This document shows positions 37,968 to 51,101 of a stretch of 64,000 nt of DNA, piece by piece. Both the position numbers and the translations under genes were made by a program. The stretch's first letter is position 1. Every line of letters begins with the position of its first letter. The DNA comes from Lichenostomus cassidix (Eukaryota > Chordata > Aves > Passeriformes > Meliphagidae). Below the pieces are notes generated by a model. The model was not told the origin of the DNA and did not search any database. It worked only from the letters and a program-made list of their open reading frames with translations. Location of the stretch: positions 145,394,656 to 145,458,655 of the forward strand of contig CM039182.1 in assembly GCA_008360975.2 (NCBI GenBank). The letters run 5' to 3'.

Positions 37968-39962
37968 ATGAACTCTGACCTGGAAATCAGTTTTTCAGTC
38001 TTCAGAGAGACTCCAGTTCCATTTCTTCCATCTGCTTCTAATAAATAACGGCAGAAATAACCTGTATATACTAAGATGTAGAAGAAAAAATTCTTGATGT
38101 CACATTATGTGACTACAGAGGGTTTGCAGGAATCTCTGAGCAAGCAGCACTTAAAAATTTTAGGATCATACTTTGTAAGCAAGTAGAGCAAGGCTTCACT
38201 CACCCAGTGAAGTCATGGCCTTTCTTATTGCCAAAGGGTGAAGTTGCCTCTTTGTTCCACTATTGATTGCAACCATTTGTTATCTTCTGAATCTCCAGCC
38301 TTAGAGTGAAATTTGTCAGGTTTATCCTCTGTCAGAAGGTCACCTTCAAAGCAAGTTCAGCTATTTTTTGTATAAAATACATATTAGGTAAGAAACCTGC
38401 ATCCCTTTTAACCATCTTCTCTTCCTCCTACCATCATTTATTCTTATCCAAACATTTTGATTTAATCTGCATATGTGGCTGATGGAATAACTCTTAGATG
38501 GAAGCTGGAAACTTTCTGTTTACATTTTATTGTCCTTCCTCCATTAAGCTAAGGACAACCTGACTCTATTTATGCTGCCTCTGAGCTTTTCCCTTTCAGT
38601 TCTTGCTGAAATATACTTCTGATCCCTGCATGGCAATTGGGGTAGTTTAGATTTCAGAATGGACTGCTCCCTGTAGAGTGCTAAAAAACCCTCAGGGTCC
38701 AGCTATTTGTGACATCCATCACTTGTTCGTGAGGTGGCATATGCAGGACCTCAGTAATCCGTGGGACAAGTGACTCTGGAATGGCTGAACACAGACTGCA
38801 GATGGGTTTGCCTTTATTAACAGATGCAGATGGGATCACTTTTACAGTTTGCAATAAAATGTCTATTACAGAGCACTACAGCACCTACTTTTTGGAATGG
38901 TTGGCATGGCCACATCCCCTTCCTGTGCAGGGACATCAGATGCTCTTTAAGGCTGCCACTGGAAATGCTCTGAAATCCCATACCAGCTGTTCCATCTGGA
39001 GAGACAGGGCAAAAAGACATGCAGTTGGATAAGCAGCATCTCAGGACTGTAGAGGACATGTCCAACTTGGGAAACAGTCATAGGACTGGAAATGCCTCCC
39101 AAAAGTCTCCTGCCTTTGGAATCTTCAAGTTACCTTTCGAGTCAGACCAAGTGTTCACCCCTAGTGATGCCTTAATAATTTCTAGTTTTTTCACTCTTCA
39201 TGTATCTGCAACTTGGTGTAGTTCTGTGCTTCCTATAAAATGCTAAAATCCTCTGTTATCAGCACCTTTAGCCAAAACAATTCCTTCTAAATAGAAATCC
39301 AGGGACACATTAATTGCCCTAGGCCCTGAAAATATGTAAACAGCAGTGAGTTGCGGGGAGCAGGCCTGGGGTGGTTAACATCATCTTCTAAGAGTGTGAT
39401 TGCAGAATTAGGGGCCAATATGCTAGCAGGACAGAATTTATAAAAAATTAAGAGCTTGTGACCCAGCATCCATTTTGGGTGTAATCCCATGAGGGGACTT
39501 TGCTTGCCTGAATGTACCTTGAAGGCCTTGAATAAATGTGTCTGCTTTTTTATACCCCTAATTTTGTCTAGTCCTCTGTTTCAGGTTGCCTGTTTTAGGC
39601 ATCACTATAACCAGTCAAGTTCTGACAGCGATGTGCTACCAGAACTTGATAAAAAAACAGAGGGAAAAGCACGCCCAGTTGCAATCCCTGCTGTGTGTAA
39701 GCATAGCTCACCTGTTTGTTTGGCCATCTGGAGCAGGGGGGTTGTGTACACATCTGCAGAGAAAGGCAAAAGGAGAATTCGTGTTGGAACAGATGAAACA
39801 CTGGTAGAAATCAGGAAGGTGGTGTGTGAGGGGTGTTAGCTGCACTGTCACTGGAATCTAAAGCAAGCTCAGACCAAAAGGTCACTACAGTTTCTGAAGA
39901 TGTTAAGTACTTCCAGCACGAGTGGCTGGTGCTGCAGGTGCTTCTTGTTTCCTATCTTTGCT
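37968..39962. other. Unique sequence, nothing recognised
   Basis: Several short overlapping frames (up to 116 codons at 39489-39839) lack domains or splice context. No interspersed repeat seen. Confidence 0.5.
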
Positions 39963-40034
39963 GAAAAGGAAAATGAGAAAAAAAGGAAAAGGAAAGGAAA
40001 AAAAAAAGAAAAAGAAAAGGAAAAGGAAAACGAG
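39963..40034. repeat. Purine-rich (GGAAAA)n tract
   Basis: Bases 39975-40030 are 56 uninterrupted purines, with AAAAGG-type units that are nearly mirror-symmetric. Such homopurine stretches can form triplex (H-DNA) structures. It generates spurious lysine-rich and phenylalanine-rich open frames on the two strands. Confidence 0.92.
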
Positions 40035-41368
40035 AACAATTCTTTCCTGCAGAAAGAAAAATAACTCTGCCAAAGGAAACAGAGAGATGCTGCCATTCAG
40101 ATTGCCTAATGACTTAAGATAATGTTCAAATTCAGATCAGTGATGCTTGGTCTGAATCAGGCATAAAAAGGCATTTAGCCTTGATATCTTACCCTGTACA
40201 AGTGAGCAGCCAAATCATTTGCATACCAGGCAGTGAAGTAGATCTAACAGAGGGTTTCAAAGATGTTTTTAGCCACCTCTACTATGAGCTGCCACCTTCC
40301 AGCAGTGAGGCTTGCCTGGTGGATTGCTGACTCTGAAAGAGCAGCACTGTGTCCCCATCCACTGACCCAAAGCTCTGACCTTGATGTAGTGAAATGGGGA
40401 TGGAACCAATGCCCTTTTTTTTAAACTATTTTATAAAATGTTTATCCCTACATAATCTCTGTAGCATCTGAAGTCACTGTGGTTGCTCCCTTAACTGTAC
40501 AATTTTATAGTAAACTGTACAAAACATAGTAAAAAAACCCAAAGCAATAAAACCATGCCAGAGTGAGCTCTTGCTAGGGAGTGATAGTGCAGTCCCATGA
40601 CTTTCCTTACCTGGAATCACTATGAGATCATCCCATGAGGCAGTCCAATTATTGACTCCACTTTGAAGGATTTCTTGGAAGCACAGGCTTTTTCTTTTTG
40701 TTCTGTTTGCATTTTAGTAACCAAAAAAATCCATGAAGGAAATCAATGTGAATTAAGAATGTTAACTCCCAGTTATTATAAAGGGAATGAAGAGAATACA
40801 GTGAGCTGGGTACCTTAATCGTATATCTTTCAGACTGTTTGAAAAATATGGGTTTACTTGCTATACTTATTGCCTTTATTATCCAGTACAATTTGTAGTC
40901 AGAAATATATGAGAGTCAATTAAGGTTTTGAAGAAAAGTTTTCTTTTCTTTTCCAAACAAAAGTGTCATATATCATGAAATATCAACTCCAGTGTTAGAC
41001 TAGAAGAAATTTACTGCACCATGTCCCTGCAGTGAAAATTTGCAGCTAGATTAATGTTCCTTTAGCTGGCATTAAATCAATTTCATACATATGCTCGTAT
41101 TTTCACCAGTGACACTCTGCAATAGCTGATGTTTTGTAAGAGCTGCAAAGAAAAAAAATCAGATTTTGTCCAAGCTTCATATATATGTATGTATATGCAG
41201 GTGAACAAGATACTTCATGCTTCACTTGCTGTGAAATATCTTGAGATTTTAAAGTTGGCCAACTTGCTTCATGTTTTTTGTGGCATATACACTGCTTTTT
41301 ATCAGTGCACCTTCAGGTAGTTAAGAAGCATCTAGAGTTGCATAGATCTAATCTGGATAGAATTGACA
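40035..41368. other. Unique AT-rich sequence
   Basis: No repeat or exon recognised. Confidence 0.5.
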
Positions 41369-41386
41369 TTTTCTTTTTCCCCCCAG

Positions 41387-41509
41387 TTTATTGGAATTGC
41401 TCTTGTTATGAAACTTGCACGTCAGCGATTGACATTTGGGGATAAAACTGTCTTTCTACCTAATGCTCACCATGCTGGAGCTGATTTCACCCTGGCTGGT
41501 TGTCAGTGA
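41387..41509 (+). other. Candidate terminal coding exon (speculative)
   Basis: A strong splice-acceptor context precedes this segment: a possible branch site TCTAATC at 41347-41353, a 16-base pyrimidine run at 41369-41384 and AG at 41385-41386. Reading begins in frame at the first exon base and stays open for 40 codons to a TGA at 41507-41509. The peptide starts FIGIALVMKLARQR and ends LAGCQ; I do not recognise it. The other two phases stop after 7 and 18 codons. An AATAAA lies at 41826-41831 with a T/G-rich stretch after it, so a last exon of about 450 bases could be drawn. No upstream partner exon is visible. It could equally be chance, a non-coding RNA exon, or a decayed element. Confidence 0.2.
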
Positions 41510-44500
41510 ATCCATGAGATAACAGCACCCTCCATGAAAAGACAGGAACTGTCCAAGGACGTTCTGCTCATCTCTGGGACTTTGCCTCCTGATCAGGGCA
41601 CAGCAATCTCCAAAGAGGCGATTTTTTCTTAGTTCTCCTTCTCAAGAAAGGATGCTGAGGAGAGCAGAGTCAGCTCATTCAGGATGGTCTCATGGAGCAG
41701 CCACTGCAGCCCTGGGGACAAAGACAGTGTCAGTCACCCAGGGCATGAGCAGAGGTTTGTGCAGCAGTGCCATCACCATGACAAACAAGACACTGGAATT
41801 TTCTCTTCTCAGTTGCCTTGTGGCAAATAAAATCACAATGATTGCCTTGGTCATCAATGCTATAACTCGTCTCTTGTGCTGAACTGGTGTCTCACTGCTG
41901 CTTGACATGACTCCAGGTAATATGAATTTTCAGGGAGAAAAAAATTTCTTCATCTAGAGGATCTGATCTGAAAAAGAAAACCTTCTTTTATCTCACAGTA
42001 GTGAAGAAGGAATGAGTCTAATGGGTGGAGAAACCACTGCAAAATGAAAGGAGAATCAAGTACGAGATTTGCGAGTAGCTTTAATGTGGATTTGTAATTG
42101 AGGAATTTACTAGGATTTATGGATTTACAGACATTCAAGTACAGCTATATTGTGTGCTGAGACAGCCTAGGATGTAGAGATAATGTAGGAAAGACAGATT
42201 AAATGTACTGACATCTCTAAATATGCCCAGGGAAAAATTATTCCTTTTCCAGCATTACTGGGGTGTAATGAGGGACCTGTGAAGGACTTGAGGTCCCTTG
42301 GAGTGAAAATCACTGGAAAGTGCTGATCCTGAAAGCCGCCCTGAGGGTTCAAGTGAGCTGATCTAGCCCCTTTATTTTTGTATGATCTCCATTCTGTAAT
42401 ACCTAAGCACCTCACAGGCATCTCCATCTCTCAGGGAGATAGGAAACACTCATTGTATTTTAGAAGAGGGAACAGAAATATAAAGAAGATTGCTATGATT
42501 GGCATTAATATCCAGGGCTCCAGGTGATCAGCCACAAACCTGAGGTGTTTTGATTTTTCTTATATATCTAAATTTTATGTCAGAAAGCTTGGGAAGGCAG
42601 CTCTTCCTGAACAGAGAAAATCGGTAGGTAAGGTTTCCTCGAGAGGCTGCTCAATACTGATGTGTTCTTTGTGATGTTTTCATGTTACTAAGGTCGTGCA
42701 TAAAGTCTGTCACTAACCTGGGTAAAAAAGTCGAGCTGCCTGAATGCCTGCTTTGCACATATTTTTCTGTCTTTCTTTGTCTTTTTAGCTATGTTGGTTA
42801 ATATCAACTAGAAACTGTGTTTCTAGGTGGCATCCAGAAACAGCAGCATCCTCCAGTTTTCTTCAAAGGAGGGATTCACTTTAATTCTCTGGTTTCCTAT
42901 GTCCTTTGTCACTTATTTCTTAACTTTTTGTCCTGTTGGGATAAGTAAGTTTTGACAGCACAGTATACAGCTGACATCTAAATACTGGAAAGAAAGTTTT
43001 GAGGATTTTTTTCTGATATGTGAGGCAGCAAAATTATAAATTACTATAATGTAATGGGTCACAAAGAAAACAACCCACAAAGTATTTATTACTGCAAGTT
43101 GCTCGAATGACTCTCAGTTTTGGTCAGTAGCACTGAACATAAAGAGAGGCCTCTTACATATATATTTATCAGGAAAAATCAAAATGATACCAACAGAGGT
43201 GTTACAGGTGTGGCTGCTTTTTAATGCATATATCTTGGGGTTTGCTTTTCTCCTTCCCCCAATCATTGTATAATTTTCAGTGCAAGGTGAACTATGCACT
43301 AGGAGAATCATAAATGAAAATCTAACTGCAAAAATCCTCCAAGATCTGACAGCCCTGGAAGACAACTGATTGTTAAATATCTTCCAGCCTTGTGCATGCA
43401 ACAACCATTGCATTGATTCACACACCTCCACCTGCTTTATTGTGCTTAGGATGTCACATTTTCCACATGGGTAACTGTCTCTCTGAACCTAAAGATAAGC
43501 TGCACAAGAATGTTACTTCTCAAATTTCTGATTAGCAATATGTGCAATGTGTTTTATCTATTGATTCTTCGGCTCTGTTGTGCTTTCAGGGTGGATTTTT
43601 TTTAGATATGTTATATGATACATATGCTATAGGAAAAGAAAGCCTGAGCATCTAGTTTTAGGCTTTATTCTTGAAGTGTTCCATTTTTTATTTTCTGTGC
43701 TACTTCTTGGGTTTGTAGGGGTTTTTTTGTTTATGTATGCACATGCAGGCATTATCCATACATATGCTTCTCTATCATCTCAATTGCCTACCCTACCTTT
43801 TTTATAAATTACTTTTTAAAATTACTGACTATTCTCTGTGTCATATATAATTTAATACAATATTTATAACCATGGTAAAATGAACAATCACGCAGTGCTT
43901 TTCCGTGCATAGTTTGAAGCAATTTTCATAAATAAGGATTTAATAAAAAACAGGTTTCATTTTTTACACTCTAATTAAAAATTAAGAAGGAAAAAAAATA
44001 AAAGAAGAGCAATAAAACCAGACTGAACTCTTCTCAAAATTGCACACACTAACCTGATTGGATTCTCTGGATTTACTTTAATTTAGGATGTGTGTAAGGG
44101 GGAAAAGCAGAGCTTGGAGTAACCATTCCTGAAATGGAGGGTGAGCTGCAATAACAGGGTAGTAATTAAAGACTGCCTCTAGCGTGCTCCTTTGAAGGAG
44201 TTCATGTGCCTTTGCTCACTCTCCAAGAGTGTTACCTGAAAACTCATTAAACACAAAGCTTCAGGTGTAGCAAGGCAGCCAACAGATCAGCAGAGACTGG
44301 GGAAGTTTTTGTCGCTGCTGATTTATTGCAGCTCAGCTGAATAACAGGAGTGGGTTGGGTGTCTTGCTGGATTCCTGGTCATGTCCTCCCCTACCATTGC
44401 CCTGCTCTGTTGCATGAGCTCTGTTGGGGGCTGAGAGACTTTGATCCATCATGGACTTCTCACCCCCAAGGAGCTCATTCTCTTCCTCTGGAAATAGGTG

Positions 44501-44740
44501 TGTCTGGAGTGGTGTGGTGCAGATGAGACTTTCCCTGGTCAAAGCTCAAATTCTAGTTTTTGCTCAGAGGGGTTTCTCATAAGCAATGTGGATTTTGCAC
44601 AAGGAACTGAAACAATAAATTGGAGTGGGGAAATCCTTACCACACTATGTGAAAGGCTCTGGAAAGGGCCACTGAATCATCCTCACCTTTCCTTCTCCAT
44701 TGTCTTTTGCCTTCTGTTGCACCCAGCTCTGTTTCCCCAG
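41510..44740. other. Unique sequence, nothing firmly recognised
   Basis: The part just after 41509 has a few more CpGs than its surroundings. The rest is AT-rich, with frames up to 105 codons (43114-43431, minus strand) that lack protein character. Confidence 0.45.
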
Positions 44741-45188
44741 CACATGAAAGATGGGGACCTGTTGGAGAAAGTCCAGATGAGGCCATAAAGATGCTCAGAG
44801 GGCTGGAGCACCTCTTCTGTGAGGCTGCAAGAGTTGGGGTTGTTGAGCCTGGAGAGGAGAAATCTCCAGAGAGAACTGAAAGCACTTTTCAGTACCTAAA
44901 AGGAATTACAAGACAACTGGAGTGGGACTTTTGACAGGACAAGAGGAATGAATTTATTCAGGGTAGGTTTAGGTTAGATTCCAGGAAGAAATTCTTCATT
45001 GTGAGGACGGTGAGACCCTGGCACAAGTTACTCAGAGACTCTGTGGATGCCCCAACCCTGGAAAAGTTCAAGGTTAGGCTGGATGGGCCTTTGAACAAAC
45101 TGTCTAGGTGTCCTTGCCCATGGCAGGGGAGTTGGAACAGGAGGATTTTTAAAGTCCCTTTCAACCCAAAACATTCTATGATTCTATG
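44741..45188 (+). mobile_element. CR1 LINE fragment with polymerase C-terminal remnant
   Basis: Sense CR1 over about 450 bases: ATGGGGACCTGTTGGAGAAA, CTCAGAGGGCTGGAGCACCT, GTTGAGCCTGGAGAGGAGAA, GTGAGGACGGTGAGACCCTG, GGCTGGATGGGCCTTTGAAC, CCTTGCCCATGGCAGGGGAG and an ATTCTATGATTCTATG end. In translation, pieces such as FQYLKG and LEKFKVRLDGPLNKL match the end of the CR1 reverse-transcriptase ORF, spread over different frames by indels, so the copy is dead. It is 5'-truncated, as usual for this LINE. Confidence 0.95.
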
Positions 45189-45680
45189 TGGCTTTTTACA
45201 TTGCATTGTGAAACCCACATAGAGAGAGAATATTATAATTTTCTGCATTTTTCCCCTGAATGCACTGTGTAGGTAAAAGCCGATATGATTTTACTGATTT
45301 TAAAAGATTTATTTCAGTTTCTGTCTCATATTGGCTTTTTTTTTTTTTTTTGGTTCTAATTCTTTGATTGTCATTTGTTAGAAGCCAAGCTAATTTGTGA
45401 AAAATAAATTGAACCATTTATTCTTACATTCATTGTATTGGATATATTCAACCTTTTTAATACTCTGTCTTTTTCCATATCCAGCCATAAGCTATAAGAC
45501 TTCTTTAGGGAAAACAAATGAAAACAGAGAAAGCCTTTTACATAAGCAGCAAGCTCAAATCTTAATTACCTGTAGACATCCAGAGATGGTTTCAGACATT
45601 CACACAGGTGAAGAAGGGTTGTTCTTGTCACCTTCCTGTAACTATATGAAGACAGAAGAGGAAACCATCTGGCAAATGAA
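45189..45680. other. Spacer between two CR1 copies
   Basis: It contains a 16-base T run at 45336-45351. An open frame at 45397-45711 runs from this spacer into the next CR1 tail and is not convincing. Confidence 0.5.
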
Positions 45681-45744
45681 ACCAGGGGGGCTGATACTAG
45701 GTGATCTTTAAGGTCCCTATCAACACAAACCATTCTGTGATTAT
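45681..45744 (+). mobile_element. CR1 LINE 3' end, very short
   Basis: CCAGGGGGGCTGATACTAGG, TGATCTTTAAGGTCCCTATC and AACACAAACCATTCTGTGAT are the last 60 or so bases of a sense CR1. Everything upstream was lost, presumably by abortive reverse transcription. Confidence 0.88.
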
Positions 45745-47816
45745 TAGGGAGCAATCAAGGGTAAAAATGGGTAATAACTTCTGAGAGGTATTCAAGGTTG
45801 TGTTTAAATACATAATCCTTTTCTTTTATAGGACAATGAGAAAAGGCAACGAAAAGAACCCGAACTCGAAACTTATTTTCACCTCCAAAACAGCCTGGTA
45901 TTGAGTTATTTTGGGCATATCTGAGGAAATCAAGGTTTGCTGCTTCTCTGGAAGGAACAGATGAGTGTAAAATGCTGGTTGAGTCCAATCCCTGAACCAT
46001 TAAAAACACCTTACTAGTCAGTGTGGCTTGTTTAAATCTGAAAGGGTTACTGGTATGTCCGGAACTGCCATTTGTCCAGTTCAGAGGTAAATCTTTCCTC
46101 AGTGGGAGTAAAACCCCACAGATTTCACACTGTGGAGAAAAATAACATGGCAGGGACTGGGCTATATCACATTTTAAAAATGAAATTGTTCCTTATGGGA
46201 CAGCACATCACATGTGGAAGTGAAACACTTTTGATCTGCTAAATACTTAAAAGTGAAAATCTTCATCCTAGGGGAGAGAATGAAGTCTCTTATAAATTAA
46301 AACGTTCTCATTTGGATTATTAAATAGTTTCTCAATGGGAAAAAGACAAAATTGGAAACAGGATTTTTAGTGTGAAAGCTGGGTGGAGGGGTGTTATGAA
46401 ACTGCTTTCTTTTTGGAACAATGAAAAAGGCTTTCTGTGTTTTCAAGGCAATCACTCGTGGTCAGTCCTCAAAGGACCTTGCAAATATTACTGAGGTGTT
46501 GAAATGCTGCATGTGAGAGAGGCAGGCAGTGCTTGGGCTGATGGAATGGAGCATCACAGAGGGAGCCTGGAGCCCATGCAGCTCAGAGGGATGGCAGCTC
46601 AGAGGGACTGGCAGCTTGGAGGTTATGTGGGAGCTGCAATACCATTAAGGCTGAGAGGCTAAACCCCTTCTGAGAGTGGCAGTGAAGTCACTCTCTTAAT
46701 GCTGTTGCAAACAATGCTCATAATTTTTCAAGATGACTTCACCTGGATAAGAACTGGAGACAGCTAGAAACTGGTGCAACACAAAGGTTTTTCCTCAGTT
46801 AATTATTGTTTAAATGAAGGATTATAATAAGGAAGTCAGAATATAACCCTCCAAAGAGCACATTTGTTTATGCTTTATGTACCTGTGTGTACTAGCATTT
46901 ATTATTTTCTGTTGCAAGGAAGCAATAATAATTCTGTGTCTGGCTTCATAAAGCTTATGAATTTGCAAATGTGTCTGTATCAATATAGAGCAGTGCACAG
47001 TTGGCTGGAATTTGTTTGCATCTATCTGTATTTCCTCAGAGCTAATCTCAGCTCCTATCCAATATAAACCTGTCAGGTTGTCTGTTATGCTAGCAGACCA
47101 TTTATGTTTCCACTTGTGCACAGTTAAATCATTGTTTGCAAAAAGCCCAACTCATTGTTTTGTGTGTGTTTGTCTGCCTCTGTCTTTCTTTTGCTCAAAC
47201 AATAGTGTGCTGGCAACTGCCCAAGAAAATTTGGGCACTCAGCATCAGAGCTGCTCCATCATTAAAGTCTTTCAGACATATGCAGCTATTGGGAGGTTAA
47301 GAGATAACATTTCTTGTTTGTTAAAGCATCAATGCCTTATGCTGACTCAGAAAAAGTTTTAACTAAAGCCTTGTGGGATTAGGAAAGGGGCCTACAATCT
47401 AGTCTGGTTATATCAGAATTGATTAAATGTGCTGTAATCCTCATTCTCTGATGGCAGACTTTTAACTGAATTTAGTTTCCCTTCACTACAGCTTAAAACA
47501 AAGTTCAAGATCTTTAGGTAAGTAAAGCCACAGAATTACAGTCTCTCTCTGTCTCCTAAATGTGAAAAAGTATGATATGAGAATAAAAGGCTAGATATTA
47601 TCAAAGTCATTATTTTGACAGCTTTATCATGGTACAAACAACTGCTCAAGTTTCTGATATTCACCGATGGCTATTTCTCTCCTTTTTTTGCATTCTTCAA
47701 TTTAGGTCAGTATTTCAAAGCAGAGGTAGTCAGAGGCAGAGCACTATTTAACTTGCCTTTTCACAAGCAACTCAAGGTGTTTCATTGCTGTCTGGAACGT
47801 GACAGTAGAATCCTCC
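45745..47816. other. Unique sequence with a small tandem repeat
   Basis: At 46578-46617 the unit GCAGCTCAGAGGGA is repeated about two and a half times. No gene recognised; frames are up to 116 codons (47012-47362, plus strand). Confidence 0.5.
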
Positions 47817-47845
47817 TCTAGAAAAAAAAAAGGTTTTTTTCTAGA
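47817..47845. repeat. Perfect 12-base inverted repeat, 5-base loop
   Basis: TCTAGAAAAAAA at 47817-47828 is mirrored by TTTTTTTCTAGA at 47834-47845, with AAAGG between. It could form a hairpin in RNA or DNA, but is mostly A:T pairs. Confidence 0.85.
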
Positions 47846-50800
47846 ACAATCCCCAAATCCTAAAGATCAAATCAGAAAGGAAAAAAAAATTAAAAATTGA
47901 AAGCTTTGAACCTCAACAAGGAAAGACACACAACTTTTCTGCCTGTAAAGCATTTGTCAGTGAAGGGGTTTCAAAATCCAGGTGAGATTTTCCTCCTTCT
48001 CAATATAATATTTATAAAATGAAACCTGTCATGCCCATCATTATGTCTGTCAAGTGCTGTGAGTGACTATTCTGCAGAGCTGAGGTGGCAGCAAATACCT
48101 CAGGCTGGAGGTGCAGCCAATTACACCCAGCAAGTTGAAATATGGCAGACTTTTCAAAGTGGATTTCTCAAAACGGTAAAAAAATCTCTCTTTTGCATAT
48201 TAGGTGACTTTAGTACACACCAAATCCTAATCTGCCTGAAACCTAAGGATTTGTTTTTTCCATTAATCCCACTGGTAGTGAATGGAGCCATAGTGTTGCT
48301 TAAAGACTAGCTTATGAGAAATTTCTTTCCTTCCTGTTTTGTGTGAAGAGACTTGGATTTTTCCTCTCCTAAGACAGTAGTGATAAGACATGGGAGAGTA
48401 GGTCTCTGTATGATACAGATGCTTTTTTTGTAAAGATAAGCATAGCTGCTCTTTGCTCCACTTATAGAATGACTGATAATATGTAATTTATTGATCTTTT
48501 TGGCCAAAAAAATATCCCAGATCCCACTGAGCACAGCCCAAAAATCCCTGTTACATATCCTCTTACAAGAAAATGCTGGGACACAGACAGCTGGGCTGCT
48601 TTCTTCTCTGTGGAGAACTCTGTCCTATTACAACTAAATTTGAAAAGCTTCAACCCTGACAACAGCAGATGAAACCTGTTGGTCCTGGCATGATGTATCC
48701 TCCCCATAATCATGTGTGCATGTGTATGTCCTATTAGAGGTAATAAGGGTTATGTATTTAGAGCAGATGCTCTTTAACCAATAACTGTCTTGTACTATTA
48801 TGTCTGGATTTATTTATTCCCACAACAAACCATTGAGAAAATTGTCAGTGCTGATGATTATCGCAGTGCAAGGGTAAATTTCAGATCCATAAGGCTGACT
48901 TTTTTTTCTGAAGCTGGCTTCACTGGCGTCAAACAAAGCCTTGAACCACAAAAGATGAGTGTTCCCTTTACAGCAAAACTGCAGTTTGCCATTGTCTTGG
49001 ATATCAGCAGGTGCACCTCAGTGTTACATTGCAGTTGGACTGGCTTGTGCATGGATGGGATTTTGACCAGAGTTAATAAAAAGGCAGAGGTTGGAGAAAG
49101 AAAAAAATTAATCTGTGATAAGTTTGCTCTTGGGTTGAAAGTGCAATTTGGTGTGAGCTGGGTTCACCCACTTCTCCCTGTCAGTGTTGTGAAGTATTGC
49201 AAAGCTCACTTTCCAGCTCAGGTCAGTCAGGGCAACAGGTTACAAAAACCTCTGTGAGAACTCAGGGAAAAATAATGGGAAATGCTCTGTTTGGTAAAAA
49301 AGGCGAAGAAAGAGAGAAAGAGACATAGAAGGGAGAGTGTGGGTGAAGAAAACCAATAACAAAACACATTAACTGTGCAAGGAAAGCTCAGCATGGGGAG
49401 CTGGAGTGAGTCAGGGGAAAGTAGAGGTTTTGTTATCACACACATTTTTCATCTCAGTCCTCATCTCTCCCTACACACCAAGGCAAATGGATAGTCTCCA
49501 TCTGCATCACACAGGATTTCACATTTCTCCTTGAGCACATATAGAAACTCAGGGCTGCCCTGGGATCTCTCCTTTGGAAGTTCTTGCCTTCTCATCTTGA
49601 GGCTGTGGACTTCTTCCCTGATCTACTGCAGGCAGAAGTGGCTAGATCTTTTTAAAAGCTACTTATGAATAATTAAATCCCCACCCTCTATGCCACAGTA
49701 ATTCTCACGATGCACAACACTCTTCTGACATTTAGCCCAGAGTATATAATATTCTCAAACTCACTTTGCAAAATGCCTTTATTGCTGGTAGGTGACTGGC
49801 AGGTCATGAGGTTTCAGGTAATGTCAGCTAATGTAGAAGGGAGAGTTGTCTGTGCTTTCTTTACCATGGAGTCCTGGGATTATTTCTTACTATGGAAGAA
49901 GAATGGATAGCAAGGGGGAAAGGCTGCAACCTCTGAAATGCCCCATTTTATGTATTTACTTGATTACATAAAACTTGTCCCACCAGGCAGAAAACCTTGA
50001 CACTGAACATCTATTTCTGACAAGGCACTCAGAAATCCAGTCCTTCTTTCCACAGATGTAACAGCACAGCTGTATTGACACATTCCCACCTTGGGGCTCA
50101 TTCCTTAGAGGACTACTTGGGATAGCACAATTAGGATTCATTAGTATCTACTCAACACACAGGACTAGAACATGGTACTTCTCTTTCACAGACAAATTCC
50201 TTTTACTCTCTAAGGTGACCAGGAGTCAGCTTTGAGGGGAAGCCCATCCTATATAAATCTATAAGAAAATTCCTTAACACATTTTTCAGCCTCTGGTTTA
50301 TAGCCATTCAAATTAATTCAGTGACAGTTGTCAGTAAAAATTCATATTTGTCCATGCAGTTCCTTAATGTGGGTTCAAATGCATGGCTGACCCACTCATT
50401 TTTAAGCAGCTACTTTAAATCCTGGGTCTGACTTACTTTTTGCATAAAACATTTTTTTTTCCTGAATATATATAATGTGCTGTGGAGGGTAAGTACATGT
50501 CAGTGGTCACATTTGCTGAACACTCTCAGAGCAGCAGCAAACCCGACCTTTCTGGCTGGGTCTTTAGGTGAGCAAAGGAATGTTGCTCTGATGTTTCTGT
50601 ATGGTGTTTCAACCTTGCAGGGCTGTTTTTTGCAGCACAGATGTTTGAACAGCCTCCCAAGGCAGAGGTGAGCAATTCCACAGGGGAAGCAAGTCAGGCA
50701 TCTAAGAGATGAAGAGTTGTTGAATTCACAGTACTTTTGTCAGCTTTTCTAACCCAACCACAGACTTAACAGATTGGTCCTAAGGTCTGTTTCATGACCC

Positions 50801-50954
50801 CCCATGCTGTCAGTGAGATCAGAAATCCCCACTGCAATTACTGATAAGTTCGCTTGTTCTCATCTGTTATGAACGTTGAGTCCCTGGGGAGAACATGGAA
50901 GTCAAGGAGCTGAGTAAGCCTGGCACTGTGGTAGTGAGCTCACAGGATGGACCC

Positions 50955-51018
50955 AAAATTTTTTTTTTTGCATGAATAGTTTAATTTTTCCTTTTTTTTT
51001 TTTTAAATTTTTAATTGT
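50955..51018. repeat. T-rich stretch with two poly(T) runs
   Basis: T runs at about 50959-50969 and 50992-51004, separated by AT-rich sequence. Confidence 0.8.
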
Positions 51019-51084
51019 CTTTTCTGGTCTTTCCCTGATAAAAGCTATTAGCACAATAGCAATCTGCTTAAAGAAAGGTCAGTT

Positions 51085-51101
51085 ACAACAACAACAACAA
51101 C
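51085..51101. repeat. (ACA)n short microsatellite
   Basis: ACAACAACAACAACAAC, about six units, perfect. Confidence 0.85.

Noticed and set aside
48790..49257. 155-codon open frame, plus strand
   Set aside because: The translation is not protein-like to my reading and matches no family I know. Its length is within chance expectation.
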